Shown: piece after piece, positions 1-8,185 of the stretch
How positions within the stretch are numbered: position 1 is the stretch's first letter
Layout of the letters: every line of letters begins with the position of its first letter
From: Spirochaetes bacterium RBG_16_49_21
GTDB taxonomy: Bacteria; Spirochaetota; UBA4802; UBA5550
DNA: 64,000 nucleotides
NCBI GenBank assembly: GCA_001829495.1
Contig: MIBJ01000017.1
Span: 111,029 to 175,028 of the forward strand
Direction of reading: 5' to 3'
Translations under genes and position numbers: made by a program
The notes under the pieces: model-generated
The model's database searches: none
Seen by the model: the letters and a program-made list of their open reading frames with translations, nothing else
What the model was told of the DNA's origin: nothing

Positions 1-363
1 GCACACGCTCATCCGATCATGATGAATCTGCGCAAGATTCAGAAAAAGCACGGCGACATCAAGGATCATATCCCTTTTGCGCCTGCCGCTGCCGAATTCG
101 GTGGAGCCGGACATATCGATCATGAGCACGACCGACAGCTCCCGCTCCTCAATATACTGCTTCACGAACAGGTTGCGCATCCGCGCCGACACGTTCCAGT
201 CGATGCTGCGGATATCGTCGCCGTACTGATATTCCCGCACGGAATCAAAAACAAGCCCGTGGCCCTTGAACGCCGAATGGTACTCGCCGACAAACAGGGT
301 GGAGAGCTTCTTGCCGGTCGTAAGCCTTATTTTCTTCAGAAGCGCTAATTGCGGGGACTCCAA
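1..363 (-). CDS. DUF58 domain protein, N-terminal part (runs off window)
   Basis: This reading frame is not in the ORF track because it begins with TTG and leaves the window. The TTG (363-361) directly follows the TGA of the MoxR gene, and GGAGG lies eight bases upstream, so translation is probably coupled. The 121 visible residues contain the DUF58 signature: a GEYHSAFKGHG segment, YGDDIRSIDWNVSARM, and a following VVLMIDMSGS strand that starts a von Willebrand A-like fold with a DxSGS metal site. DUF58 proteins usually sit next to MoxR ATPases, as here, and the pair is thought to act in chaperone-like or metal-insertion tasks. Its substrate cannot be told from sequence. Confidence 0.86.
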   Translation of the reverse strand, partial: MESPQLALLKKIRLTTGKKLSTLFVGEYHSAFKGHGLVFDSVREYQYGDDIRSIDWNVSARMRNLFVKQYIEERELSVVLMIDMSGSTEFGSGRRKRDMILDVAVLFLNLAQIHHDRMSVC

Positions 364-1347
364 TCAGGGAACCTCCACCGAATCGAAGAGAAATTGTACC
401 ACATCCTCCACTGTTTTACCGTCGGCCTCAGCCTCGTAGGAAAGTATGATCCGATGGCGGAGCACATCGGCTCCGATCTCCTTTATGTCGTCCGGCGTCA
501 CGAAACCGCGGCCGCGGAAAAAGGCTATGCAGCGGGACGCCTTCATGAGCGCAATGGAAGCACGGGGGCTTGCGCCGTACTCAATGTATTTCTTGAGCTC
601 CTTCTTTGCAGGTTTCCGCGTCTGGCCCACGATGGTCACGATGTAATTGATAAGCTTATCGTCGATATATATTCTTTCTATCAATTCCGTCTTTCTCACG
701 ATCTGTTCCCACGAAAGAACCGTGGACACCTTGTCGACACTGATGTCGCCGAAGCGGGTCAATATCTCCCTCTCCTCATGATGCGACGGATAATCCACGA
801 GCGCCTTCATGAAAAAGCGGTCCAGCTGTGCCTCGGGCAGCGGATAGGTACCCTCCTGCTCGATCGGGTTTTCCGTGGCAAGCACCATAAACGGTCTCTC
901 GAGCGGATAGGTCTCTTCGCCGATGGTTACCTGCTTCTCTTCCATTGCCTGAAGAAGCGCGGACTGCACCTTGGCAGGCGCCCGGTTGATCTCGTCGGCC
1001 AGAAGCAGGCTCGTGAAAATCGGGCCCTTCTTGGTGAAAAAGTCCATCTCCTTGGGATTATAGATGCGCGTGCCGATAAGGTCCGCGGGCAGAAGATCGG
1101 GCGTGAACTGTACGCGCTGGAACCCAGTGTCTATGGCGCGGCTGAAAGACCGTACGGTCAGCGTCTTGGCAAGCCCCGGCAGACCTTCAAGAAGGATATG
1201 GCCTCCTGAGATAAAGCAGATGATGATCCGGTCAATAAGCCGCTCCTGACCGATGATCACCTTCGCGATCTCGGATTTTATCGCGGCGATAAAGCCGTTT
1301 TCAGACTTTACTTTTTCAGTCAGCTTTTCTATCTCAGCGTAGTCCAT
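364..1347 (-). CDS. MoxR-family AAA+ ATPase
   Basis: A 327-residue AAA_3/MoxR ATPase, the usual length for the family. Walker A is GLPGLAKT (about 55-62), Walker B is LLLADEIN (about 114-121), and the sensor-1 region is ATENPIEQEGTYPLPEAQ (about 157-174). The LDRFFMK arginine segment follows. GGGGGG lies just upstream of the ATG. The gene is followed immediately by a DUF58 gene on the same strand, the standard MoxR-DUF58 operon order. MoxR ATPases are cytosolic chaperones that use ATP to mature or activate partner protein complexes. The particular client here is unknown. Confidence 0.94.
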   Translation of the reverse strand: MDYAEIEKLTEKVKSENGFIAAIKSEIAKVIIGQERLIDRIIICFISGGHILLEGLPGLAKTLTVRSFSRAIDTGFQRVQFTPDLLPADLIGTRIYNPKEMDFFTKKGPIFTSLLLADEINRAPAKVQSALLQAMEEKQVTIGEETYPLERPFMVLATENPIEQEGTYPLPEAQLDRFFMKALVDYPSHHEEREILTRFGDISVDKVSTVLSWEQIVRKTELIERIYIDDKLINYIVTIVGQTRKPAKKELKKYIEYGASPRASIALMKASRCIAFFRGRGFVTPDDIKEIGADVLRHRIILSYEAEADGKTVEDVVQFLFDSVEVP

Positions 1348-1510
1348 AAGCCCCCCGTGATTTCAGGATGAATAAGATTCAGTATGAAAATGAAATTTAT
1401 AAACGATGCTATTTTGTCTACCAGAAATTATGAAAGGTTACAAAAAGAAAGGTAATTGCCCAATAACCGACAGGTGGGCAGATACAATGAAAGGTGTCTA
1501 CATTAGAAAG

Positions 1511-1546
1511 AAAAGGGGCTGTATAATAAGCAAATTACACAGCCCC
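1511..1546 (-). terminator. Rho-independent terminator of the membrane alpha/beta hydrolase gene
   Basis: Read on the minus strand, GGGGCTGT pairs with ACAGCCCC (eight perfect pairs, extended by four more after one mismatch) and is followed by TTTTCTTTCT. It lies 30 bases past the stop of the hydrolase gene that ends at 1576. The remaining sequence back to the MoxR start (1348-1510) is AT-rich and shows no further convincing feature. Confidence 0.68.
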
Positions 1547-1575
1547 GCAGAATACTCTCAGTATCGGAATTTACT

Positions 1576-3345
1576 TTAGAGAAGCGGGAAGCTGGTTACC
1601 TGTCCCGCTACAATATACCATACTATGAACATTGCGTTTATGAACGCACCGGCATATACTTGACCCGTTTTTTCATAAAAATAGGTTGATATGAGGCTCA
1701 CGATAATGAACAGCGGCAACAACTGTATCGCCACGATCACGTACAGAGTCATTTTCGGATGGATGGGGACCATTCCGATAATAAGAAGCGGAACATAGAG
1801 CAACAGGAGCAACAGGAGATAGCCCCCGGCCCCCAGAACCGCACTCACGATCATTCTTTTTTTGAATGAAGCATTCGGTGAACGCATCTGCCCCTGCAAT
1901 ACTACCGTGAACATCAGATAATACAGTGCCAGGGGAATGATATACCGCAAAGCTATTTTAAACTGCGTCAAGCTCAATGGTTTGAGCGCCATAACCCACA
2001 ATCTGAAATCCGTTTTGAAAAAAAAGGCTGAAGCAATATCGGCGAGATAAGCCGTGGCTACAACCAGTAAAGCAAACCACGCGGAAAGCCCGATCTTTTT
2101 CCATTCAAGGCCGGAAGAAGTCTTGAGACCGTATGATATTCCATTCCCGCCTTTTTTCTTGTTGGATGCCAGATGCCACACGCTAAAAAATATAAGCGAA
2201 AGGACGGCATTGACCACCAGCCAGAACACCAGGTTGTTCGTTACCTTTTGCGGGAAGAGCCACGATGCGTTCCACTTATCCGCCACTAAAACCGTTAACG
2301 GAAAATAGGTGACGGTCGGAATTAAAAAGACCAGAACCGCACTGATCCACCACCCTGCGCCGCCCGCGGGCTTCGGATTCTGTGGGCTCTTTTTCAACGA
2401 GCTGAAATAGCCGGTTTTCAACATGAGGTCGCCAGCCGCGAACATGAGCAGGATCGCCCCTATCAAGGCTATGAGGGTCCCGATCTCCTTCCAGTACCAT
2501 ATCTGCTTGTCCGGAGCCAGGGTTTGTTCCCCTCCCAAGGTCTTTTGGAACCACTCGATCGCATAACCTATCGCCGCTTGAGAAAGATGATCTCCCGGAT
2601 GCGTCGTTTTCGGCTGATACAAAACGCGGGCCGTCCCCTTTTCGATTGAGCCGTATATTTTGCCGGGGACGATCGCCTCGTTTACGCCAAAAACTTTTTT
2701 GAGCGCATCACTATTCACTACATCGCGAGCCTTCAATACCTCCCACATGAGCATCGAAAATTCATCATAGGTACTGAATACTAAAGCCAGGTTTTTGGGA
2801 AAGGTAGTGGTTCCCGGTACCGGTATGTATTTTTCTGAATATTTCGTTTTTGTGCTTGATCCTTCGAGAACCATCGCCCGGTAATCGTTTGGGCGCACCT
2901 TTGCAGCTATGACTGAAGCCCATCCGCCCATGGAATGGCCTTCGAGGCCGATTCTGCTTTTATCGACGAAATCAAGAGTCCGGAGATACGCGAGGCCGTC
3001 AAAGGCGCCGTACGCATTTGCGCCAACCGGCGGGTCTGAGTACCCGTGCCCGCTCTGATCGAGCTCAAGAACAACCCAGCCCCGGCGCGCGAATTCTATC
3101 GCGAATCCAGACTGCGTCTCGCGTGAATTGATGTACCCATGTATTGCGAGAATGCCGGGGGCCGGGGTCTTCGGCGTGGCATTTTTCGGAATAAATAGAA
3201 GACCGCTCATGATCATACCCCCGGTTCCGGCAAAACGAACGTCGCGAACCTTGACCTTGCAGAAATCATTTTGTACCAGATTCGCGATTACTCCGCCGAC
3301 GAGGATCATAATAATCGAAACCAGCAAGAGTATCTTCCCCTTCAT
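1576..3345 (-). CDS. Alpha/beta hydrolase fused to a polytopic membrane domain
   Basis: The ORF track begins at 3654, but the supported start is ATG 3345 with GGGGG eight bases upstream. This gives 589 residues. The upstream 103 codons run antisense through a D-aminoacylase remnant and are not protein-like. Residues 1-25 form a membrane anchor. Residues about 35-275 form an alpha/beta hydrolase: HGY oxyanion region, nucleophile Ser138 in GHSMGG, and candidate histidines at 249 and 253 (HPGDH). From about 285 to the end there are roughly eight hydrophobic helices. Catalysis is probably at the membrane surface, on an ester or peptide substrate that I cannot predict. A terminator follows at 1511-1546. 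The hydrolase-plus-membrane fusion is uncommon. Confidence 0.82.
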   Translation of the reverse strand: MKGKILLLVSIIMILVGGVIANLVQNDFCKVKVRDVRFAGTGGMIMSGLLFIPKNATPKTPAPGILAIHGYINSRETQSGFAIEFARRGWVVLELDQSGHGYSDPPVGANAYGAFDGLAYLRTLDFVDKSRIGLEGHSMGGWASVIAAKVRPNDYRAMVLEGSSTKTKYSEKYIPVPGTTTFPKNLALVFSTYDEFSMLMWEVLKARDVVNSDALKKVFGVNEAIVPGKIYGSIEKGTARVLYQPKTTHPGDHLSQAAIGYAIEWFQKTLGGEQTLAPDKQIWYWKEIGTLIALIGAILLMFAAGDLMLKTGYFSSLKKSPQNPKPAGGAGWWISAVLVFLIPTVTYFPLTVLVADKWNASWLFPQKVTNNLVFWLVVNAVLSLIFFSVWHLASNKKKGGNGISYGLKTSSGLEWKKIGLSAWFALLVVATAYLADIASAFFFKTDFRLWVMALKPLSLTQFKIALRYIIPLALYYLMFTVVLQGQMRSPNASFKKRMIVSAVLGAGGYLLLLLLLYVPLLIIGMVPIHPKMTLYVIVAIQLLPLFIIVSLISTYFYEKTGQVYAGAFINAMFIVWYIVAGQVTSFPLL

Positions 3346-3421
3346 TAAATCTACCCCCTTTTTTATAAATTTTGTCATTATCAGATATGGATTATTATAC
3401 AATGTCAACTCATTAATGCTT

Positions 3422-3799
3422 ATGAAGAATCCGGCATCGCACTTTATGACCGATGCATGGATGGAGGCATCCGGGGTGCAGAATCCTGCGGCATTCGGCT
3501 GCTTCCCCAGATTTTTACAGTTGTCAAGAGAAGCGAAGACCATATCCCTGGAAGAGACGATACGCAAAATGACCGGGGCGAACGCGGAGCGGTTCAATAT
3601 AAAGGATCGCGGGGTGTTGCGGCAAGGCCTTGCAGCCGATATAACCGTATTCAACGGGGATACGGTAAGGGATAATACCTCGACTTCCGGAACAGCAGCG
3701 CCACCTCAGGGTGTTGAAGAGGTTTTTATCAACGGCGTTCATGTCGTTACAAAAGGAAAGATCAACAGCGCATTACGGCCGGGAAAGGTTGTACGGTAA
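3422..3799 (+). pseudogene. C-terminal remnant of an N-acyl-D-amino-acid deacylase
   Basis: About 125 codons on the plus strand read like the last quarter of the amidohydrolase family 3 D-aminoacylases: MTDAWMEASG, the FGCFPRFL segment, SLEETIRKMTGANAERF, KDRGVLRQGLAADITVF, and the closing VFINGVHVV and RPGKVVR. The first ~400 residues, which carry the metal-binding HxH and catalytic residues, are missing. The sequence upstream is the antisense of the neighbouring hydrolase gene. No Shine-Dalgarno precedes the first ATG. I read it as a decayed fragment. The family match is from memory of conserved segments. Confidence 0.72.
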
Positions 3800-3801
3800 A
3801 T

Positions 3802-3831
3802 AAAAAACCCGATTAATACAATCGGGCTTTT
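3802..3831 (-). terminator. Terminator downstream of the cold-shock gene (probably bidirectional)
   Basis: CCCGATT (3808-3814) pairs with AATCGGG (3820-3826) around a five-base loop. The minus strand ends in TTTTTT and the plus strand in CTTTT, so it can stop the cold-shock transcript. It also closes the D-aminoacylase remnant on the other strand. Confidence 0.78.
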
Positions 3832-3856
3832 CATGGCTAAGGTTTATAAAATACGG

Positions 3857-4057
3857 TTATATTATCGAAACTTGAACGGCCTTGGGGCCTTTCTCGCCTT
3901 GTACTATCTCAAACTGTACTTCTTGACCTTCGGGAAGTGTTTTAAAACCCTCACCAATAATGCTGGAGTGATGTACGAAATAATCCTTTCCATCACGAGA
4001 GGTAATAAATCCAAAACCCTTCTGGTCATTAAACCATTTGACTTTGCCTTGTGTCAT
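3857..4057 (-). CDS. Cold-shock domain protein (CspA family)
   Basis: A 66-residue single cold-shock domain, the full family length. It shows [14 protein letters not shown] with the RNP1 motif and YFVHHSSI for RNP2. The latter is the usual FVHFS with His for Phe. The family binds single-stranded RNA and DNA as a chaperone or antiterminator. AGGAG lies upstream of the ATG, and a leader of roughly 85 bases runs back to a TATAAT box. An intrinsic terminator follows within 30 bases, so the gene is monocistronic. Whether it is cold-induced cannot be judged. Confidence 0.95.
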   Translation of the reverse strand: MTQGKVKWFNDQKGFGFITSRDGKDYFVHHSSIIGEGFKTLPEGQEVQFEIVQGEKGPKAVQVSII

Positions 4058-4150
4058 ACTGCTGACTCCTGTAATTTTGTTACGGGATGAAACCCCTTTT
4101 AGATAAGCTAAAATACTACTATGAAAATTACCTTAAAAAAATAGGGTATG

Positions 4151-4156
4151 ATTATA
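4151..4156 (-). promoter_or_regulatory. Candidate -10 box for the cold-shock gene
   Basis: A perfect TATAAT on the minus strand lies about 95 bases upstream of the cold-shock start codon. No good -35 hexamer is present at 16-18 bases, so the assignment rests on one box and its position. The implied leader of about 85 bases would be typical for cold-shock genes. Confidence 0.35.
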
Positions 4157-4220
4157 GAAGAATTTAAAGTGCTTAATCTTTACAGACATTTTAAACACAA
4201 ACCCGAATATTGTCAAGACT

Positions 4221-6143
4221 TTAATGCGTAATCTTCACTATCTGGACCTTCTTCTCTTTTCCCTTAATCTCAAGCGGAGGAATTTCAGTCACAGTATATT
4301 TTTTCTTTGTCTGCTCAAAAAGCTCCAGCGACGCGAGAATCTCACCGGGTTGTGCGGCAGAACAGAGTCGTGAAGTCAAATTTACGGCGTCTCCGACGCA
4401 GGCAAAGTCCATTCTGAACTTTGAGCCGATATTACCGACAACGACATCGCCGTCGTGAACGCCGATGCCGACTTCAAAAATCGGCAGTTTGTTCTTCTGT
4501 CTTTCATCATTTACCTTCGTAACCTCGCGAATGATCTTTATTGCCGTATCAATCGCGCGATCGGCCCTTTTTTCACCGGAAAAATGCGCCATTATCTGGT
4601 CGCCGACATAATCATCGATATCACCCTTGCTGCTTTTGATGATTTCCGACTGCAGTTCGAGATAAAAATTCAGCACCCCGATCACCTTTTCGGGATCGTT
4701 CTTCTCGGAAAACGATGTAAATCCCCGAACGTCTGAAAAAATAAACGCGAGTTTTTTCCGGTCGGTCACGCCGAGACCAAGCCCGCCGTTTACGGTTTTT
4801 TTGTCCTTCAGCATGCTCTTGGTGGATTTTGATACGAACTTCTCCAAATGGTATTTCACCTTTATCTCGTCGATCATGTAATTCGATATATCGCCGAGCC
4901 TTCCTATCTCATCGTATGTGGCAATATAAATTTTATCATCAAGATTGCCCTTGCTTACTGAAATAGCCCACCGCTCAAGTTTTTTCAGATTTTTAATATT
5001 ATAATTCAAAACGAAGAACAATGCGACGCAGCTGACGGCGATCATAATGAGCGCTATTTTTATTACCTGCTTAATATTTTTCGCCGAAGTCTTTTTGATG
5101 ACGTCCACGTTAAATACGATAGCGAGAACGCCGAGCCTTTTGATGCCCTCGACCCTCTCTGAAAGCATGCCGATCCGCGATATTATAAGATCATCGGCTT
5201 CTTTCGCTTTCGTCGTATTATCCTCGATGTATGCCTTTATCTTATTTTCTTTCAGGATATAAAGCCACCGGTCGCTCCACAGCCATCTCTCGCTCTTGGG
5301 AACCGGCTTGTTTCTGAAGGCCATGCTGTTGTTGAATAAAGATAAAAAGAGAAAATCCGCGTCATATGCCTTTGCGACCTTAAGCTGCATCCCCTTTTCC
5401 GGTTTGTATTTTGCCGGATCAAACTCCTCATCGAGCCGATCCCGGTATTTGTTCCAGAGATACAGATATATCTGATTCTTCCTTTTTTTGTCTGCGGCGT
5501 GGTACTCGGGATACAAACGGTTATAGTCATTCAAAAGGGAGACGACATTTCCTTTATGCAAAAAAATAGGATAGATGATGGCACGGTATCGCGTCGCGGT
5601 TATATTTTTGCTTTTTTTGTCTTTTGTTTCGATCGTATAATCAAATGAAATAAGCTTTTCCTCGTTTTCCTGCAATGCTTCCTTGATATAGGGCAGTATG
5701 GTGCTTCGACGATAGTCCCGCTGATCGGTGCTGAATTTGACTCTCCCGAACTCGTCGGTAAGCACGATCTTTGAGATGTCGTCATTATAGATGATGAAAT
5801 TTTGCGATTCGCGCTGTATAATCTGATATTTGGTCTCCAGCTCTTCCTTTGTGGTTTCTATGTTCTTATCAAGGTAGAACTCGGCAGGGCCGGATAGTAT
5901 CCGGGTCAACGACCGGGCTTTCGCATTTTTTTCCTCTTCTATAAGCTGCCGGTTATTAAGATACATGATCAGCGTCAGAACCGATATGACAATAACCACC
6001 ACGAGCGTAAGCAATGCGAGAAAACGGATTCTCAGTCCGAAATAGACCTCCCGGATATTTCCCATTTCACTTATCAGTTTATTCTGTTTAAAAAAAAGGT
6101 GAAGAATACGCTTGGAGAGCGGCTGTTTCTTGGCCCGTGTCAA
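4221..6143 (-). CDS. Membrane sensor class III nucleotide cyclase with HAMP domain
   Basis: A 640-residue protein starting at TTG (6143), with GGAG seven bases upstream. One membrane helix (about 38-62) precedes a ~300-residue extracytoplasmic sensor. A second helix (near 360-385), a HAMP linker and a C-terminal class III cyclase domain follow. The metal ligands are present: Asp471 in SDVRGF and Asp515 in DDYVGD. The transition-state Asn and Arg are in GDAVNLTSRL. Both residues that select the purine differ from the usual ones: Lys is replaced by Asp511, and the Thr/Asp position is Ala581. Product identity, or even activity, is therefore uncertain. It may make cAMP or another cyclic nucleotide, or act as a pseudo-enzyme. 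Confidence 0.88.
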   Translation of the reverse strand: MTRAKKQPLSKRILHLFFKQNKLISEMGNIREVYFGLRIRFLALLTLVVVIVISVLTLIMYLNNRQLIEEEKNAKARSLTRILSGPAEFYLDKNIETTKEELETKYQIIQRESQNFIIYNDDISKIVLTDEFGRVKFSTDQRDYRRSTILPYIKEALQENEEKLISFDYTIETKDKKSKNITATRYRAIIYPIFLHKGNVVSLLNDYNRLYPEYHAADKKRKNQIYLYLWNKYRDRLDEEFDPAKYKPEKGMQLKVAKAYDADFLFLSLFNNSMAFRNKPVPKSERWLWSDRWLYILKENKIKAYIEDNTTKAKEADDLIISRIGMLSERVEGIKRLGVLAIVFNVDVIKKTSAKNIKQVIKIALIMIAVSCVALFFVLNYNIKNLKKLERWAISVSKGNLDDKIYIATYDEIGRLGDISNYMIDEIKVKYHLEKFVSKSTKSMLKDKKTVNGGLGLGVTDRKKLAFIFSDVRGFTSFSEKNDPEKVIGVLNFYLELQSEIIKSSKGDIDDYVGDQIMAHFSGEKRADRAIDTAIKIIREVTKVNDERQKNKLPIFEVGIGVHDGDVVVGNIGSKFRMDFACVGDAVNLTSRLCSAAQPGEILASLELFEQTKKKYTVTEIPPLEIKGKEKKVQIVKITH

Positions 6144-6217
6144 TCTTTTACTCCAAAGAATATGTCCTTATAGTCGAATATTCTTTGGAGCTCCATGTCA
6201 AAGTCAAGTGAATATTT

Positions 6218-7396
6218 CTAAATTTTCTGTAAAATCATTGACGTGCCCATGCCGCCGCCCGCGCAAAGCGTCGCCAGGCCCTTGGAGAGCCTTCTCCTCT
6301 TCATCTCATACAAAAGGGTGATTATAATCCTGACGCCGGTCGCGCCGACCGGATGGCCGAGGCTGATTCCGCTCCCGTTGACGTTCGTAATCTCACGGTT
6401 GAGCCCCATGGCCTTCTCGCAGGCGAGGTACTGGGCGGCGAAAGCCTCGTTCAGCTCAATGAGCTCAATATCCTTGAGCGCAAGGCCTGCCTTTTCCAGC
6501 GCCTTCCGGGTTGCGGAAACAGGGCCGATGCCCATGATATCCGGATCCACGCCGGTCGTCGCGGTTGAAACGATCTTCACCATCGGCTTAATCCCGAGCT
6601 CCTTTGCCTTTTCGGCGGACATTACGATAACACCGGCTGCCCCGTCATTGATGCCCGAGGCATTTCCGGCCGTTACCGTGCCGCCTTCTTTAAAGCTCGG
6701 CTTGAGCCTGCTCAGAGTCTCCCGGGTGGTATCGCGCCGCGGGTGTTCGTCCGTGTCAATCCGCTCAACGCCCTTTTTCCCCTTCACCTCAATGGGGATG
6801 ATCTCATCCTTGAATGAACCCCTATCGATCGCGTTTATCGCCTTCTGCTGGCTTAAAAGCGCCAGCGCATCCTGGTCATCACGGCTAATCTTGTACTGTA
6901 CCGCCAGGTTCTCCGCGGTTATCCCCATTGCCGGGCCGACGCCGAGGTTGGTCAGGGAGTCCCACATGGAATCCCTGAGCTCGGTATGTCCGATATTCGA
7001 GCCATAGCGCATCTTGTCCGCGGTATACTGCGCGTTGCTCATGCTGTCGGTTCCGCCGGCCATAATGACGTCGGCCTCGCCGCATTTTATCTGGTAATAG
7101 GCCATCTGCACCGACGACATAGACGAGGTGCAGTTCCGGTGGATCGTTATGCCCGGAACCGTTACGGGGAAGCCGGCTTTAACCGCTGCGACGCGGGCAA
7201 GGTTATTCTCGCCGTTGGTCCGCTGATAATTGCAGCCCCATATGACATCGTCAATAATCCCCGGCTCGATTCCGGCCCGCTTGACCAGTTCCCGCATTAC
7301 CGGAATCGTCAAATCAAGCGCGCTTACATTTTTAAAGACCCCGCCCAATCTCCCCACGGGAGTTCTACAGGCAGAGACTATTACCACATCTTTCAT
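6218..7396 (-). CDS. Thiolase (acetyl-CoA C-acyltransferase type)
   Basis: A 392-residue thiolase of full length. The acyl-accepting Cys89 is in HRNCTSSMSS, His348 is in GHPVGATG, and the second catalytic Cys378 is in CAGGGMG. NEAFA is also present. It catalyses reversible condensation or thiolysis of acyl-CoA, in beta-oxidation or acetoacetyl-CoA formation; the direction cannot be read from sequence. AGGAGG sits just upstream of the ATG. A TetR-type gene lies immediately upstream on the same strand. The intervening 106 bases carry a TATAAT box abutting a copy of the operator found at the tetR promoter, so the thiolase is probably repressed by that regulator. Confidence 0.94.
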   Translation of the reverse strand: MKDVVIVSACRTPVGRLGGVFKNVSALDLTIPVMRELVKRAGIEPGIIDDVIWGCNYQRTNGENNLARVAAVKAGFPVTVPGITIHRNCTSSMSSVQMAYYQIKCGEADVIMAGGTDSMSNAQYTADKMRYGSNIGHTELRDSMWDSLTNLGVGPAMGITAENLAVQYKISRDDQDALALLSQQKAINAIDRGSFKDEIIPIEVKGKKGVERIDTDEHPRRDTTRETLSRLKPSFKEGGTVTAGNASGINDGAAGVIVMSAEKAKELGIKPMVKIVSTATTGVDPDIMGIGPVSATRKALEKAGLALKDIELIELNEAFAAQYLACEKAMGLNREITNVNGSGISLGHPVGATGVRIIITLLYEMKRRRLSKGLATLCAGGGMGTSMILQKI

Positions 7397-7423
7397 AACA
7401 TCCTCCTTGTTTTGATAATTTGC

Positions 7424-7447
7424 AGGGGACGGTCATGACCGTCCCCT
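7424..7447. repeat. Perfect 24-bp palindrome in the thiolase leader
   Basis: AGGGGACGGTCA is followed directly by its reverse complement. It lies between the predicted transcription start and the thiolase ATG, so it could fold at the very 5' end of the mRNA. A related hairpin occurs at 23592-23619 (GCAGGGAACGG and its complement), which suggests a dispersed repeat rather than a gene-specific structure. Confidence 0.75.
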
Positions 7448-7451
7448 ATAA

Positions 7452-7476
7452 ATTATATGAATGAACGACCATTAAC
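7452..7476 (-). promoter_or_regulatory. Thiolase promoter with TetR operator copy
   Basis: On the minus strand GTTAATG (7476-7470) is followed after six bases by a weaker inverted arm (7463-7457, five of seven positions). The TATAAT box at 7457-7452 overlaps its edge by one base. A weak -35 (TTAAGT) lies 17 bases before the TATAAT. The operator fills the spacer between -35 and -10, the classic position for repression. The right half matches the tetR-proximal operator base for base. Confidence 0.6.
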
Positions 7477-7502
7477 TTAATCAGGAAAAAATTTATAAAC
7501 CG

Positions 7503-8123
7503 CTACGCGTCCGCCCGCTTCATCGCAACCGCCGGAGCCGATCCAAGGCCGCAAAGGACGAACCGGTATATGAAATTTACTATTTCATCGACTGTATACT
7601 TCCCCCGCGGAGAATACCATATCCGCGCCCTCACGATCATGGAAGCGATGCTGAACGCGGCGAGCTTCTCGTCGATATTGATGAACAGGCCGGCCGTTAT
7701 CCCCCTTCGGATGATCGCGGTCGTGATCCGGTCAAAATCATCCCGCAGCTTGATTATCCTCTTCCGATGAGCGGGGGACAGGTTTTTCAGGGCCACATCA
7801 AAAAGAAGTTTCGATATCCTCTTCGCGCTCAGGGTAAGCCTCAATAGATTCTCTATCACCAGACGGAGGGCCTGTTCCGGGTGGATGCTCTCATCCTTCT
7901 CAAGATGCTTGATGGGTGCAAGAATCTCCACCATCTCATCGAGGAGTATCTCATAGAGAATGGATTCCTTGCTCTCAAAGAAATTATATATATTCGCCGG
8001 CCTAAAACCGCACGCCTTTGAGATATCCCTCATGCTCGTCTCGGCATATCCCCGTTCCCAGAAGAGAATACTGGATTTCGCCATAATCAGGTCTTTGGGG
8101 GGTTTGTTTTTCTTTTCAGCCAT
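7503..8123 (-). CDS. TetR/AcrR-family transcriptional regulator
   Basis: A 206-residue regulator with an N-terminal helix-turn-helix: a GYAETSMRDIS helix pair, then ANIYNFFESKESI (about residues 25-55). An all-helical ligand domain follows. It sits directly upstream of a thiolase gene and near two copies of the same inverted repeat. By analogy with TetR regulators of fatty-acid genes, its ligand may be an acyl-CoA, which is inference. The ATG at 8123 has no Shine-Dalgarno. The predicted transcription start is inside the operator, so the message would have a leader of only about 20 bases. Confidence 0.9.
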   Translation of the reverse strand: MAEKKNKPPKDLIMAKSSILFWERGYAETSMRDISKACGFRPANIYNFFESKESILYEILLDEMVEILAPIKHLEKDESIHPEQALRLVIENLLRLTLSAKRISKLLFDVALKNLSPAHRKRIIKLRDDFDRITTAIIRRGITAGLFINIDEKLAAFSIASMIVRARIWYSPRGKYTVDEIVNFIYRFVLCGLGSAPAVAMKRADA

Positions 8124-8133
8124 GATAGCATTG

Positions 8134-8175
8134 GTTAATGAATGACCATTAACATAACCGGGGTTCGGGAGTCAA
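8134..8175 (-). promoter_or_regulatory. tetR promoter and palindromic operator
   Basis: GTTAATG and CATTAAC form a perfect seven-base inverted repeat with a six-base spacer (8134-8153). On the minus strand TTGACT (8175-8170) is followed after 16 bases by GTTAAT, so the -10 is the operator arm itself. This is the arrangement expected for autorepression. A second copy lies at 7457-7476 before the thiolase. Confidence 0.62.
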
Positions 8176-8185
8176 GCATTAATGC

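Noticed and set aside
3346-3654. N-terminal 103-codon extension of the alpha/beta hydrolase in the ORF track
   Set aside because: It lies before a well-placed Shine-Dalgarno and a signal-like start, and it is the antisense of a recognisable D-aminoacylase fragment.
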